From: Azophilus sp965116165
Lineage (GTDB): Bacteria > Pseudomonadota > Gammaproteobacteria > Pseudomonadales > Azotimanducaceae
NCBI GenBank assembly: GCA_965116165.1
Contig: OZ220484.1
Location: 1,240,001-1,304,000 of the forward strand
Reading direction: 5' to 3'
Length of the DNA: 64,000 nucleotides
Positions 18,001-26,311 of this stretch are shown here, one piece after another. The position numbers and the translations under genes are program-made. Numbering within the stretch: the stretch's first letter is position 1; the number at the start of each line of letters is the position of its first letter. The notes below the pieces were generated by a model. It did no database searches, was not told where the DNA came from, and worked only from the letters and a program-made list of their open reading frames with translations.

Positions 18001-18286
18001 GACGGTCCTCCAACATGCCACCGGTGAGCGCGGTCACCGCGATTGGCACATCCTGAATGCTCTCCGCCGTGCGCTGCGCGGTCACGATGACCTCTTCGAC
18101 GCCACCCGCTTCTTCCTGGGCCATCAGGGCGGGTGCCGCAAAGACCAAGCCCAAAGCGAACAGCCCCCCCCCCATCGGCGACCCCGCGATATGGCGCTGT
18201 ATCAAGTTGACTTTTCGGAGTCCGCCGAGCCTCGGCCCGCGCACCGTTCGGTTTGTGCAGCGCATCATTACCCATGCATTACCCAT
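15095..18286 (-). CDS. TonB-dependent outer-membrane receptor
   Basis: A 1063-residue TonB-dependent receptor. After a basic N-terminus and hydrophobic GLFALGLVFAAPALMAQ (signal peptide) comes the TonB-box-like EEVIVTAQR (about residues 64-72), the plug domain (SIQDVPIAVTAL ... RGPQGTLYGRNATGGAINFVT) and a 22-strand-type barrel ending in GASLRFNFGG. Such receptors import siderophores, cobalamin, sugars or other large nutrients; this SusC/FecA-unlike type is common in sphingomonads and marine gammaproteobacteria, with unknown ligand. ATG 18286 has AGGGG 6 bases upstream. The region between it and the hydrophobic core contains repeat C1, making the n-region unusually long (about 40 residues). 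Second gene of a two-receptor operon with a 9-bp gap. Confidence 0.9.
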   Translation of the reverse strand: MGNAWVMMRCTNRTVRGPRLGGLRKVNLIQRHIAGSPMGGGLFALGLVFAAPALMAQEEAGGVEEVIVTAQRTAESIQDVPIAVTALTGGMLEDRQVITPSDLQMNAPSVSFTATNFGGSSFSIRGIGRLVIGTTGEAGVSTHMDEIPVVTNLNTVEFFDMERVEVLRGPQGTLYGRNATGGAINFVTVKPNFERAEGFFDFEAGDYNHIRAKGAFNIPLGEQAGLRVGGFKLDRDGYIENLAYGRTGTDGSTLQGIDDDIDGRDITALRTTLAFDPTDRISLWVQYNRFREDDDRARITNQVCKRNPLPTTGCMPDEFGFETPHLGATTGGIFGALGGALPAGADGSDPAMYDFPAPAINTLRQMHSDFEPVFEDKEDLWTANIRFDFDSFSITLNGAHQTREYVSRQDYLMDVGPNMGATPLNPQGLWPVSEPAGLFAGSDWESATCNIAEGTAGVFGGCILPVDQTREFSYDQADQDAEYWTAEARLHSTLDGRFNFQMGASLYDSTIHNDYFVLANTLDLVSIYGSPLLGFPPLYPGYFNNTTEPGNGNLQDGWAAFGEAYIDITDSVKLTMGLRYNEDNKEVNDSSVLFNSINANAALGGLFGADPIWVRTPLFTHLAGLLANPGLALGEADRKLLEFWDAEDIYAQNSLAFLGGFAAFAGGDLTGLATAGEALNAIAAAVSPAPGFGETRFVTGSPSETDWTELSGRVGIDWQVNNDTLVYAFYSRGYKPGGFNPAIPPQFQANSGFTFEHEQIDSFEIGAKNSFRDGRLILNGTFFLYDYKGLQVTRIRNNSSINENIDADIMGVELEGLWRPEALPGVALDFSYGWLDTDVADSESVDPINRTAGNSEYILLKNIDPGSLTGVTYVARESQITEAVVQAALVNGAALDLRNGTTVQNVSYAPNAAGVSIPAYLSRGFLDGLGVETSDGLPVNLSGNRLPNSPEHSIRLGLSYTWPITAIRGSLTARWDYYWQDDSYAREFNTVGDHIDSWDQHNASLIYESDDGRWTVRAWVRNIADEDNVTGKYLTADTSGFFRNYFLTEPRLFGASLRFNFGG
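18207..18262 (+). repeat. Repeat family C, copy C1, inside the receptor 5' coding region
   Basis: TTGACTTTTCGGAGTCCGCC and the following bases match C2 and C3 with some divergence. Read on the minus strand it encodes residues about 8-27 of the TonB receptor (CTNRTVRGPRLGGLRKVN), upstream of the hydrophobic signal core. Confidence 0.6.
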
Positions 18287-18295
18287 ACATTTCCC

Positions 18296-20611
18296 CTAGT
18301 TGAGATTGGCCTTTAGCGTCAGCCCATAGGTGCGCGGCGGGTTAATGAAGGTGTGCCAACTGCCTGCCTGAAACACCGAGTCGAACACCAGGGTGTTTAC
18401 CCGCTTATCGGCAAGGTTGCGGCCCCAAACAACAACCTCGTAGCGCCCGTCGGTGGTTTTGAGGCCAACCTGGGCGTTGAAAAGGCCGTATCCCTTGCGC
18501 ACCTTCTGCGGGTGGTCCAAATCGGAGCCGGTGTTCACTTCGCTCACATAGGACCAATTCAGGTTGAACAGCCCGCGCAGGCCCGCCGCGCCAAGCTCCC
18601 GGTCCACAAAGAAGGATGCGCTGCTCTGCCAAAGGGGCGACTGGGTCAAACGCCTGTCCGCGAGATAGGCGTTGCCGGCCACCAGATTCTCGCCATAGCG
18701 GGCATCCGTATAGGTGACACCAGCGGTAAGAAAGACGCCGTCGCCGAGCACGGCAAAGGATTCGAGTTCCATGCCCGACGAGACCACTTTCTTCACATTG
18801 CCCACGGTGAAGCCTAGGCCCGTGAAGGTGTTGAGCTGAAAGTCGTCGAAGGTGCTATGGAAGGCCGCGCTGTTGACGGTGAGCCGACCGTCGAGGAACC
18901 GCCCTTTCAGCCCGAGTTCGAAGGAATCGGAGGTTTCCGGGTTGAATCGGCTCTGGTCGACCAGGTTGCCGTCGGCGTCGCGGTTGCCCACCGCTTCCTG
19001 GTCCAGGTTGTAGCCACCCGCCTTGTAGCCGCGGCTGTAGCTCGCATAGGCGGTGACATCATCCATCAACTCATACGACAGGTTAATGGTACCGGTGATC
19101 TCGTCCTCACTCTTTTTGTTGTTGTAGCTCGCGTTGTCGCAAAGGGAACCGATGGGAACAACGGCGCAGAACGGGTCGTCGATCACCTCCCCAAAAGCCG
19201 CCCCGTTGATTATAGAGCCGGCATCCTTTTCCTCCCAGGAATACCGCAACCCGGCGGTGACATCGAACCGCTCGCCGGCGCGCCAGGTATTGTGGGTGAA
19301 AACCGACCAGCCCTTTGTATCCGAGAAATAGACCGCGTCGTAGCCCTGCCCCGGCGCACCGCGTCCGGCCGGGTCTCCGTCAAGAAGCGGTGCCACGGCG
19401 GGCGCGCCAACCAGGTTGGCGACATAGGTGGCGCCGTCGTTCGCCAGGGCGATTATTTCGTCGGAATTCAAGTCCTCCGTATAGACATAGGCTCCAATCA
19501 GCCAGGATACGGCACCCGTCTCGCCATAGAGCTGAAATTCCTGGGAAAAATTCTCAAAGGTTTCATCGGTATCGGTCGGGGCAAGGATCTCCGCGTTGGT
19601 GAAATCAATGTCCTGGTCGCGGAAGACGGTGTAGTCTCGATATGCCGTGATGGAACGGAAGGCGCTGGTGTCGTTGACTTGCCAAAGCACATCCATCGAC
19701 AGGCCCCAGTCCTCCACTTCCTCGACGGGCGCAAAATTCACGCCCACATGGGAATCCTCGTCGATTTCCCAGGAAGTGATGTCGCCGCCAAGCAAGGCAA
19801 CGAGTGGGCTCGTCGGCCCGGTAATCCAAAAAGCGGCGGGACAGCAACTCTCATCCTTCTCGGTGTAATCGCCGATGAAGCGCACCTCGACCCGGTCGTT
19901 CGGCGTCCACAAGAGTTGGCCGCGCAGGTTGTGACGGTCGCGATTGTCGTATGCCTCGTCGCGGTCGACATCCTCGTAGAAGCCGTCGCGTTCGCGATAA
20001 TCGTAGCTTAGCCGGGCGGCGAGGACATCCTGGGCGAGCACGGCATTGCCGACGACACCGTATTGACGGGAGTCCAGGTTGCCAAGGCCCACGGAAACAC
20101 CCAAGCTGTTCTCAAACCCGGGCTTGCGGGTGATGATGTTGACCGCGCCCGCCACGGTGTTCTTGCCGAATAGGGTGCCCTGGGGGCCGCGCAAAATCTC
20201 AATGCGGTCGATGTCCGACATATCATTGAAGGCGAGGCCCGCCCGGGAACGGTAGATGCCGTCGATGAAAGTACCAACCGCCGCCTCGAGGCCCGGGTTG
20301 TTGCCGGTGGTGCCGACGCCGCGGATGCGCAGAGAGCCGCCGTTCGAGGTGCTGTTGGAACTGTATACGGCAATGGAGGGAGACACCTCCTGCAATCCAT
20401 AGATGTCCTGCACACCCCTTGCATTCAGGTCTTCGCCGCTAAACGCCGACACTGCGATGGGCACATCCTGAATGGATTCCTCACGCTTGGTGGCGGTTAC
20501 GATTATCTCTTCAACAATGCCTTGCGCCGCCTCGTCGCCCTCTTGCGCGTTCAGGCTCCAGGATGTTGCGAAGAGGGCCAGGCCAGCCAAGCCAAATAGC
20601 AGTTTCTTCAT
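18296..20611 (-). CDS. TonB-dependent outer-membrane receptor
   Basis: A 771-residue receptor. MKKLLFGLAGLALFATSW..NAQ is a clear signal peptide, then VEEIIVTATKREESIQDVPIAVS (TonB box and plug start), LRGPQGTLFGKNTVAGAVNIIT (plug), and a beta-barrel ending TYGLTLKANLN. The start at 20611 is preferred over the longer frame because the signal peptide begins there and AGAGG lies upstream. It shares the SIQDVPIAV plug signature with the downstream receptor, suggesting duplication of related genes, but the barrels differ in length (771 against 1063). Likely first gene of the operon. Ligand unknown. Confidence 0.92.
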   Translation of the reverse strand: MKKLLFGLAGLALFATSWSLNAQEGDEAAQGIVEEIIVTATKREESIQDVPIAVSAFSGEDLNARGVQDIYGLQEVSPSIAVYSSNSTSNGGSLRIRGVGTTGNNPGLEAAVGTFIDGIYRSRAGLAFNDMSDIDRIEILRGPQGTLFGKNTVAGAVNIITRKPGFENSLGVSVGLGNLDSRQYGVVGNAVLAQDVLAARLSYDYRERDGFYEDVDRDEAYDNRDRHNLRGQLLWTPNDRVEVRFIGDYTEKDESCCPAAFWITGPTSPLVALLGGDITSWEIDEDSHVGVNFAPVEEVEDWGLSMDVLWQVNDTSAFRSITAYRDYTVFRDQDIDFTNAEILAPTDTDETFENFSQEFQLYGETGAVSWLIGAYVYTEDLNSDEIIALANDGATYVANLVGAPAVAPLLDGDPAGRGAPGQGYDAVYFSDTKGWSVFTHNTWRAGERFDVTAGLRYSWEEKDAGSIINGAAFGEVIDDPFCAVVPIGSLCDNASYNNKKSEDEITGTINLSYELMDDVTAYASYSRGYKAGGYNLDQEAVGNRDADGNLVDQSRFNPETSDSFELGLKGRFLDGRLTVNSAAFHSTFDDFQLNTFTGLGFTVGNVKKVVSSGMELESFAVLGDGVFLTAGVTYTDARYGENLVAGNAYLADRRLTQSPLWQSSASFFVDRELGAAGLRGLFNLNWSYVSEVNTGSDLDHPQKVRKGYGLFNAQVGLKTTDGRYEVVVWGRNLADKRVNTLVFDSVFQAGSWHTFINPPRTYGLTLKANLN

Positions 20612-20728
20612 GCTCCCACCTCTCCATGGGTTGGATTGGAAATTGGGCATCGGATTATCCTTATAGTCCCATCCAATCACAAGGCTAATGTACCGGCTCA
20701 GGAGATTTCGGAATTCAGGCCTGCCGGA

Positions 20729-21328
20729 TCAGGCGACCTCCTCAGGTTCGACAAGGTACTCGTTGGGGGTTCGGCGGTTCAGCGCCAGGGGGGGCCGCAA
20801 GCTCCGCCACTTCGCGCGCAAGCGCAGCACCGATGCTTCCGAAGTATAGGCTTCGAGCTCCTCGAAGCGCACCCAGGCCAGGGCGTGGGATTCGTCGCTC
20901 ACCGCATAGTCTTCGGAAAGCGCCCCGAGCGCATAGCGCAGGTCGTAGTGTCGGTGCGCCGGCTCGGTGCGGGTGGCTGGAATGTCGTGGATGTCGATGT
21001 CGATGGGGTCGGCGGAATAGGGACGCAACTCCAGCCCGGATTCCTCGCTCGCTTCCCGCAGCGCCACCAACAGGCTGTTCGGCTCCCCATCGCTGTGCCC
21101 GCCGGGTTGCAGCCAGCGCCCAAGTTTCTTGTGATGGGTTAACAGTGCTCGCCCGCCGTGGGGACTGACGATCCATGCACTACCCGTCACATGGCCGGGC
21201 AGGCAATCGCGCTCAAAACAACGTTCGTGACCTGTCACAAAGTCGAGGAAGCGCCGCGTCAACCCCTGCTCGCCGGGGTACCGGACGGCGTAGGCGCGCA
21301 AGTCCGCAATGAGTTTTTTCCGCCGCAT
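20729..21328 (-). CDS. Nudix hydrolase
   Basis: A 199-residue protein with a full Nudix box, GGHSDGEPNSLLVALREASEESGL at about residues 75-98 (pattern Gx5Ex7REUxEExGU). Nudix enzymes hydrolyse nucleoside diphosphates linked to another group, and the REASEES core supplies the Mg-binding glutamates. The flanking AWIVSPHGGRALLTHHKKLGRWLQP is typical of the small housekeeping Nudix group. ATG 21328 gives MRRKKLIADLRAYAVRYP. It lies on the minus strand between cobT and the TonB-receptor operon, with no clear functional link. Substrate cannot be told from the sequence. Confidence 0.9.
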   Translation of the reverse strand: MRRKKLIADLRAYAVRYPGEQGLTRRFLDFVTGHERCFERDCLPGHVTGSAWIVSPHGGRALLTHHKKLGRWLQPGGHSDGEPNSLLVALREASEESGLELRPYSADPIDIDIHDIPATRTEPAHRHYDLRYALGALSEDYAVSDESHALAWVRFEELEAYTSEASVLRLRAKWRSLRPPLALNRRTPNEYLVEPEEVA

Positions 21329-21389
21329 CCAATACCGTCGGGCTCATGCATTTATTAGTTCGAGAAGCGACGCCCCAGGTTGGCAAAAT

Positions 21390-23216
21390 CTATCGGAGCC
21401 CCGCCTTCTCGACCTCAAACAGCGACGCCAACTGATCCGTCATCGCGCCGCCGAGTTGCTCGGCATCGGTAATCGTTACCGCTCGCCGGTAGTGGTGGGT
21501 CACATCATGACCGATACCGATGGCGATCAATTCCACCGGCGACCGGGCCTCAATGCTGTCGATGGCGTATTTGAGGTGTTGCTCCAAGTAATTGCTCGGG
21601 TTGACAAGCAAAGTCGAGTTGTCCACCGGCAGCCCGTCGGAAATCACCATGAGAACCTTGCGCTCCTCGGGCCGCACCACAAGACGGTTGTGCGCCCAGA
21701 TGAGCGCTTCGCCGTCGATATTCTCCTTGAGCATCTCCTCGCGCATCATAAGGCCGAGATTCTTGCGGGTGCGATGCCAGGTATCGTCGGCGGACTTGTA
21801 GATGATGTGGCGGAGGTCGTTGAGACGTCCGGGATGGGCCGGCTTGCCGTCGGCGATCCATGTTTCCCGGGACCGGCCGCCACGCCAGCCACGGGTGGTG
21901 AACCCCAGAATCTCCACGCGCACCGAACAACGCTCCAGTGTCTGGCCAAGAATGTCGGCGCACATGGCGGCGATGGTGATGGACCGGCCGCGCATGGAAC
22001 CGGAACTGTCGATCAGCAGGGTCACCACGGTGTCGCGGAAATCCATTTCCTTCTCGCGCTTGTAGGCCAGCGGATTCATTGGGTCCACAACCACCTGGGC
22101 GAGGCGCGCCGCATCGAGAATGCCCTCGTCGAGGTCGAACTCCCAGGTGCGGCTTTGGCGGGCGAGCAGGCGGCGCTGCAGGCGGTTGGCGAGTTTGGCG
22201 GTGGCGTGCTGCAGTGGCACCAGTTGTTGATCGAGCAGTGCGCGCAGGCGTGTCAAATCCTCCGGGTCGGACAATTCCCCGGCGGACACCACTTCGTCGA
22301 ATGCGGTGGTATAGGCCTGATAATTGACATCGATCCGGATGCGCCCCGCCTCGTCCGGCATGGGTGTGGGAGCCTCGTTCGGGTCGGCTTCGGCCCCCAG
22401 ATCCTCCGAATCGAGTTCGGCGTCCATTTCCATGAGGGCCGCCTCGCCGTCCGCGGATTCGTCCGTCGGCCCCTCGTCATCGAACACCACATCCTCGGGT
22501 TCGACCTCCGAATCGCCCTGCGCCTCCTCGTCCACCGCCTCGGCTTCGTTTTGGCTATCCGGCTCTTCCAGCGGATCATTCAAGTCCGCGCCGTAGCCGA
22601 GGTCGACAATAATCTCCCGGCAGACCGTGGCGAACCGCCGCTGGTCGAGCAGACAACCCCGCAACGCCGCTATGTCCGCGCCGGCGTGCTCCTGAACATG
22701 GTCGCGCCAAAATTGCACGATATGTTCGGCGGAAGGCGGCAAGGCCCGACCCGTCAGGTGCTGTCGAACCAGCAGACCAACGGCCACGGAAAGCGGCGCC
22801 TCGGACACATCGACAACGGCATCGAATTCCGCCTGCCGACAATGGGCCTCCAGCGACGCCTCAAGATTGCGCGCCACGCCCTCGAAGCGCCGCGAGCCGA
22901 TGGAGGCAATGCGGGCATCCTCAATCCACTCGAACATCTCCTGCGCCGGCCCACCGCGCGGCGCAAAGCGGTTGTGTATGGATTCGTCGTGAAACCGAAA
23001 CTTGAGCGCCAACTCATCGCCGATGCCGCGCACCGCATCGATTTCCGTCTCGTCGCTCCCCACCGGAGGCAGGGGCATGCGCAGTCGCTTGCCGCGCGCC
23101 ACCGGCGAACCCTGGCCAAACGCCACCTCGATTTCGTTATCCTCCGCAATCGCCCGCACGGTGGCGACGGTGGCGCGCTTGAAGGACTCCAGCGGGTTTT
23201 CCAATTCAACGGTCAC
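21390..23216 (-). CDS. cobT: Cobaltochelatase subunit CobT-like VWA protein
   Basis: A 608-residue protein. The N-terminal domain includes LRMPLPPVGSDETEIDAVRG and LALKFRFHD, conserved in CobT. A strongly acidic linker spans about residues 205-300 (runs of D/E such as EPEDVVFDDEG). A C-terminal VWA domain has MIDAS DSSGSMRG at about 403 and later VISDGLPVD. CobT and CobS form the ATPase part of the aerobic CobNST cobaltochelatase, but cobN is not in the window and many proteobacteria carry orphan CobST-like pairs of unknown client. GTG start at 23216, 45 bp after cobS. Confidence 0.88.
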   Translation of the reverse strand: MTVELENPLESFKRATVATVRAIAEDNEIEVAFGQGSPVARGKRLRMPLPPVGSDETEIDAVRGIGDELALKFRFHDESIHNRFAPRGGPAQEMFEWIEDARIASIGSRRFEGVARNLEASLEAHCRQAEFDAVVDVSEAPLSVAVGLLVRQHLTGRALPPSAEHIVQFWRDHVQEHAGADIAALRGCLLDQRRFATVCREIIVDLGYGADLNDPLEEPDSQNEAEAVDEEAQGDSEVEPEDVVFDDEGPTDESADGEAALMEMDAELDSEDLGAEADPNEAPTPMPDEAGRIRIDVNYQAYTTAFDEVVSAGELSDPEDLTRLRALLDQQLVPLQHATAKLANRLQRRLLARQSRTWEFDLDEGILDAARLAQVVVDPMNPLAYKREKEMDFRDTVVTLLIDSSGSMRGRSITIAAMCADILGQTLERCSVRVEILGFTTRGWRGGRSRETWIADGKPAHPGRLNDLRHIIYKSADDTWHRTRKNLGLMMREEMLKENIDGEALIWAHNRLVVRPEERKVLMVISDGLPVDNSTLLVNPSNYLEQHLKYAIDSIEARSPVELIAIGIGHDVTHHYRRAVTITDAEQLGGAMTDQLASLFEVEKAGLR

Positions 23217-23261
23217 AAGGCTGGGAACGAAACGGGAAGAGGCTCGTCACAATGTCGGCGA

Positions 23262-24263
23262 CTAGGCGGTGCTCAGGGTGATGCCCTTGGTGGCATCGCC
23301 CAGATCTTCGCCCATGCAGCGCTGGTAGTACTCGGCCACGATGGGGCGTTCCAGTTCATCGCACTTGTTCAGAAAGGTAACGCGGAACGCAAACTGCGTA
23401 TCGCCAAAAATCTCCGTATTTTGCGCCCAGGTCAGCACGGTGCGGGGCGACATGACGACGGACACATCACCGTTGATGAACCCCTGGCGGGTCAGGTCGG
23501 CGACGGCAACCATATTGGATACGGCACGACGGCCCGCCTCGGTTTCCGCATAGCTTTTCGCCTTGCCCAGCACAATATCGGTTTCCGCGTCGTGCTCCAG
23601 GTAGTTCAGCGTGGTGACGATACTCCAGCGGTCCATCTGCCCCTGGTTGATCTGCTGGGTGCCGTGATAGAGGCCGGTGGTGTCGCCCAGGCCCACGGTA
23701 TTGGTGGTCGAGAACAGCCGAAAATATGGATGCGGGGCAATAACCTTGTTCTGGTCGAGCAGCGTCAGCTTGCCCTCAACCTCCAGCACGCGTTGTATAA
23801 CGAACATCACGTCCGGCCGTCCGGCATCGTATTCGTCGAAGCACAGGGCCACCGGATGTTGCAGCGCCCAGGGAAGAATACCCTCCTTGAAGGCGGTGAT
23901 CTGCTTGCCGTCCCGCAGGATGATCGCATCCTTGCCGACCAGGTCGATGCGGCTGATGTGGCTGTCGAGGTTCACCCGCAGGCACGGCCAATTGAGCCGC
24001 GCCGCCACCTGTTCCACATGGGTGGATTTGCCGGTGCCGTGATAGCCCTGGATCATCACCCGCCGGTTGTGGCTGAAGCCCGCGAGTATGGCGAGGGTGG
24101 TGTCGTGGTCAAACAGATAATCCTCGTCGATGGCGGGCACGTATTCCGTGCGCTCCGAGAACGCGGGTACCCGCAAGTCCAAGTCGATGCCGAACGCTTC
24201 CCGCACGGACACCTCGGCATCGAGTTCAAGGGCGGGCGACAGGCCCGAATCCAATATGGTCAC
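23262..24263 (-). CDS. cobS: Cobaltochelatase AAA+ subunit CobS
   Basis: A 333-residue AAA+ protein. The N-terminus SVREAFGIDLDLRVPAFSE is the CobS signature region. Walker A GYHGTGKST lies at 73-81, Walker B ALCFDEYDAGRPDV, sensor-1 FSTTNTVGLGD. The family usually has about 330 residues. The start GTG 24263 has GGGAG 5 bases upstream; the longer frame begins with a TTG. CobS rings bind CobT through its VWA domain and drive metal insertion by CobN in B12 synthesis. With no cobN or other cob genes here the client is open. Confidence 0.92.
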   Translation of the reverse strand: MTILDSGLSPALELDAEVSVREAFGIDLDLRVPAFSERTEYVPAIDEDYLFDHDTTLAILAGFSHNRRVMIQGYHGTGKSTHVEQVAARLNWPCLRVNLDSHISRIDLVGKDAIILRDGKQITAFKEGILPWALQHPVALCFDEYDAGRPDVMFVIQRVLEVEGKLTLLDQNKVIAPHPYFRLFSTTNTVGLGDTTGLYHGTQQINQGQMDRWSIVTTLNYLEHDAETDIVLGKAKSYAETEAGRRAVSNMVAVADLTRQGFINGDVSVVMSPRTVLTWAQNTEIFGDTQFAFRVTFLNKCDELERPIVAEYYQRCMGEDLGDATKGITLSTA

Positions 24264-24417
24264 GGCTACTCCCAATGCGGGCAAAGCGCCCTATTCTACG
24301 GAACCATCGGGGGGCGAACCAGCCAATCGGATCAATGGCGGCAATTCCCGCCAACGACACGCCATGGACCACCCGGATCCGTATGCCCGGATAAATTGAC
24401 CGTCCAGCCGTTTGTTT

Positions 24418-24457
24418 GGGGAATTATATCGATGGCTTGACAGAACCCGACATGTAG
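24418..24457 (-). mobile_element. MITE family A, copy A2, interrupted by B3
   Basis: GGGAATTATATCGATGGCTTGACAG and CCGACATGTAG are the terminal part of family A. The sequence continues after B3 with TAGTTTGCC (24561 on), matching the family word CATGTGGTAGTTTCC. B3 with its GTAG duplication therefore sits inside this A copy. The rest of A2 beyond about 24570 is lost. Confidence 0.7.
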
Positions 24458-24556
24458 GGAAGGTCTGAACAAGTCGATAGAGCAGCATTTAGCTAATCGT
24501 AAACTATTGATTTTATTAAACCGAATGCTCCGACTACGGGATTAATCAGAGGTTCC
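24458..24556 (-). mobile_element. MITE family B, copy B3 (TSD GTAG), inside A2
   Basis: A 99-bp copy in inverse orientation, GGAAGGTCTGAACAAGTCG to AATCAGAGGTTCC, flanked by GTAG at 24454-24457 and 24557-24560. It shows B was active after A2 had inserted. Confidence 0.88.
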
Positions 24557-24608
24557 GTAGTAGTTTGCCGCGTGGAACAGCGAACGGGCGGCGCCGCTAT
24601 CGGACGCT

Positions 24609-25619
24609 TCACAGACCATGTGGATCGCAACGCCGCAAATACACCATCTCCCGCTCCAACGACGGCAGGCGTACCCCGCACAGGCGCATCAACAACCGCT
24701 CGAACGACACCCAGGCATCGCCGTGCAGCCCGCCCTTCGCCTGTTGATCGATCAACGCGATTTGGGCGACGGCCCGCTGCGGGGGCCCGGTTCGTTTCAG
24801 GAACGCGGGGATTTGCCGCTTGCGTTGCGGAGGCATCCATTGCCCGGTGCCTATTGCGCGGAGTTGGCTCGTGAGCGCGCCCAACAGGGAAAACAGGGGA
24901 ACACCCTCGTCGCGCAGCGTTGCGAGTACGCGGCGGACCCGCCGCGCTTCGCCGGCAAAGACCACATCGACCAGTTCAAAGGCATCGTAGTGGGCCGCGT
25001 CGGAAACGGCGGCGAGGAGGGTTTCGGCATCGATCGGTTGCCTGAGATCGGCGAGCTTCAGCTTGTCGATTTCCTGTGCCGCCGCGAGTAGGTTGCCCTC
25101 CACCCGATCGGCAAGCCAGGCCACCGCTTCGGAAGTCAGGGATACGCCCACAATGCGAGCCCGACGGCGCAGCCAGCCCGGTAGCTCCCCGTGGCCGATC
25201 GGCCAGATGGGAACGACCGCGCCCGCCGCATCGATCGCCTTGTACCAAGCGCCGGCTCGCTGGCGGGCTTGCAGGCGTCCCGTTCGAATGAGCAGCAGAT
25301 TGTCCGGGTTGCGGTCGCGCAAATACCCGCGCAGGGTTTCGGACGCCTGCTTGTCGAACTTGCCGGGGGGCACCCGAAGATCGAGTATTTTCTTCTCGGT
25401 GAAGAGCGACAGGGAGGCCGCCTCATGGATCAGGCCATGCCACTTGAAGCCTGGTTCAACATGCAGCACCACACGCTCGGCGAACCCCTCGCGCCGCGCG
25501 GCCCCGAGCACGAGGTCGCACGCTTCCTCGACCAAAAGCGTTTCATCGCCGGCAATCAGATAAACGGGCCCCAGCCCACGCGCCAGGCTTGATTCCAGAT
25601 CCTGCGCCCTAACCTGCAT
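24609..25619 (-). CDS. holA: DNA polymerase III subunit delta
   Basis: A 336-residue HolA. The start MQVRAQDLESSLARGLGPVYLIAGDETLLVEEA matches the family opening, with the clamp-loader fold following (LRGYLRDRNPDNLLLIRTGRL, then AVAWLADRVEGNLLAAAQEIDKLKL, the conserved EGN..A..E..KL motif). ATG 25619 removes 15 non-homologous residues. Delta opens the beta sliding clamp in the clamp-loader complex. It lies after lptE in the canonical gammaproteobacterial leuS-lptE-holA order, 62 bp downstream. The region between its stop and cobS holds nested MITEs A2/B3. Confidence 0.92.
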   Translation of the reverse strand: MQVRAQDLESSLARGLGPVYLIAGDETLLVEEACDLVLGAARREGFAERVVLHVEPGFKWHGLIHEAASLSLFTEKKILDLRVPPGKFDKQASETLRGYLRDRNPDNLLLIRTGRLQARQRAGAWYKAIDAAGAVVPIWPIGHGELPGWLRRRARIVGVSLTSEAVAWLADRVEGNLLAAAQEIDKLKLADLRQPIDAETLLAAVSDAAHYDAFELVDVVFAGEARRVRRVLATLRDEGVPLFSLLGALTSQLRAIGTGQWMPPQRKRQIPAFLKRTGPPQRAVAQIALIDQQAKGGLHGDAWVSFERLLMRLCGVRLPSLEREMVYLRRCDPHGL

Positions 25620-25681
25620 CGCCCGATGCCGCATCCCACTTCGGGATCGATGACGGATGGTCACCTAGCCGGAGATGCTCC

Positions 25682-26311
25682 CTAATCCACATCGTCCGAT
25701 ACTGTATCCAACATGGTTCGAGACCTTGCGCTTGCCGCCACGGCATTGAGCGCACGGATGACTTGCCGCACCAGGTCGTTCGTGAGTTCGGCTTCAATAA
25801 GCGTCTGCTCGCCCGCCGTACCGGCGATATTGTCCCGATCAACGGCGAATACGCGGCGGGCATCGAGCCACTGCGGTTCCCGCAATACCTGTCCGCTCGC
25901 GGGAACTTCCCGCCGGCAAACACCGATGCTTCCCGGCGACTGGCAGAGCACCCGCATTGCCCGCCCACCCGCGCGGATCTCATAACGAATGCCCAGCATG
26001 ATCTCGTATTCGGCGGCACGGGCACCGCCGGTGACCGCAACGGTGCGCCGCTCCCGCCGCTCATCGAGGATTTTCACGGTGAGTTCGGCGTCGGCGGCCC
26101 GCGGTTCGATACGCAAGCCCGCCTGCCGCAACGAGCGCCGCAATGGCACCGCCAACTGAATCCGGGGCTGCGAATCCAGATGGATGCTTTCCACGCCGCT
26201 TTCGAGATTCCAGCCGCGCAGTTGAAAGCCGCAGCCGACGAGCGACAACAGAATGATTGCCATCGCCATCATCCTTCCAATCCCGATACGATGGCCCATA
26301 CGCAATAGCAT
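25682..26311 (-). CDS. lptE: LPS-assembly lipoprotein LptE
   Basis: A 209-residue lipoprotein. A signal with lipobox LSLVGC puts the acylated cysteine at residue 27, followed by GFQLRGW, the standard mature start of LptE. It plugs the LptD barrel at the outer membrane and helps deliver LPS. ATG 26311 overlaps the leuS stop in TGATG, implying translational coupling. The low conservation after residue 100 is usual in this family, and the length is in the normal range. Position between leuS and holA confirms the identification. Confidence 0.9.
   Translation of the reverse strand: MLLRMGHRIGIGRMMAMAIILLSLVGCGFQLRGWNLESGVESIHLDSQPRIQLAVPLRRSLRQAGLRIEPRAADAELTVKILDERRERRTVAVTGGARAAEYEIMLGIRYEIRAGGRAMRVLCQSPGSIGVCRREVPASGQVLREPQWLDARRVFAVDRDNIAGTAGEQTLIEAELTNDLVRQVIRALNAVAASARSRTMLDTVSDDVD

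Noticed and set aside
21309..24440. A 1043-codon plus-strand open frame opposite cobT-cobS
   Set aside because: It is the antisense shadow of two clearly recognisable minus-strand genes (CobT and CobS) in GC-rich DNA and shows no family motif.
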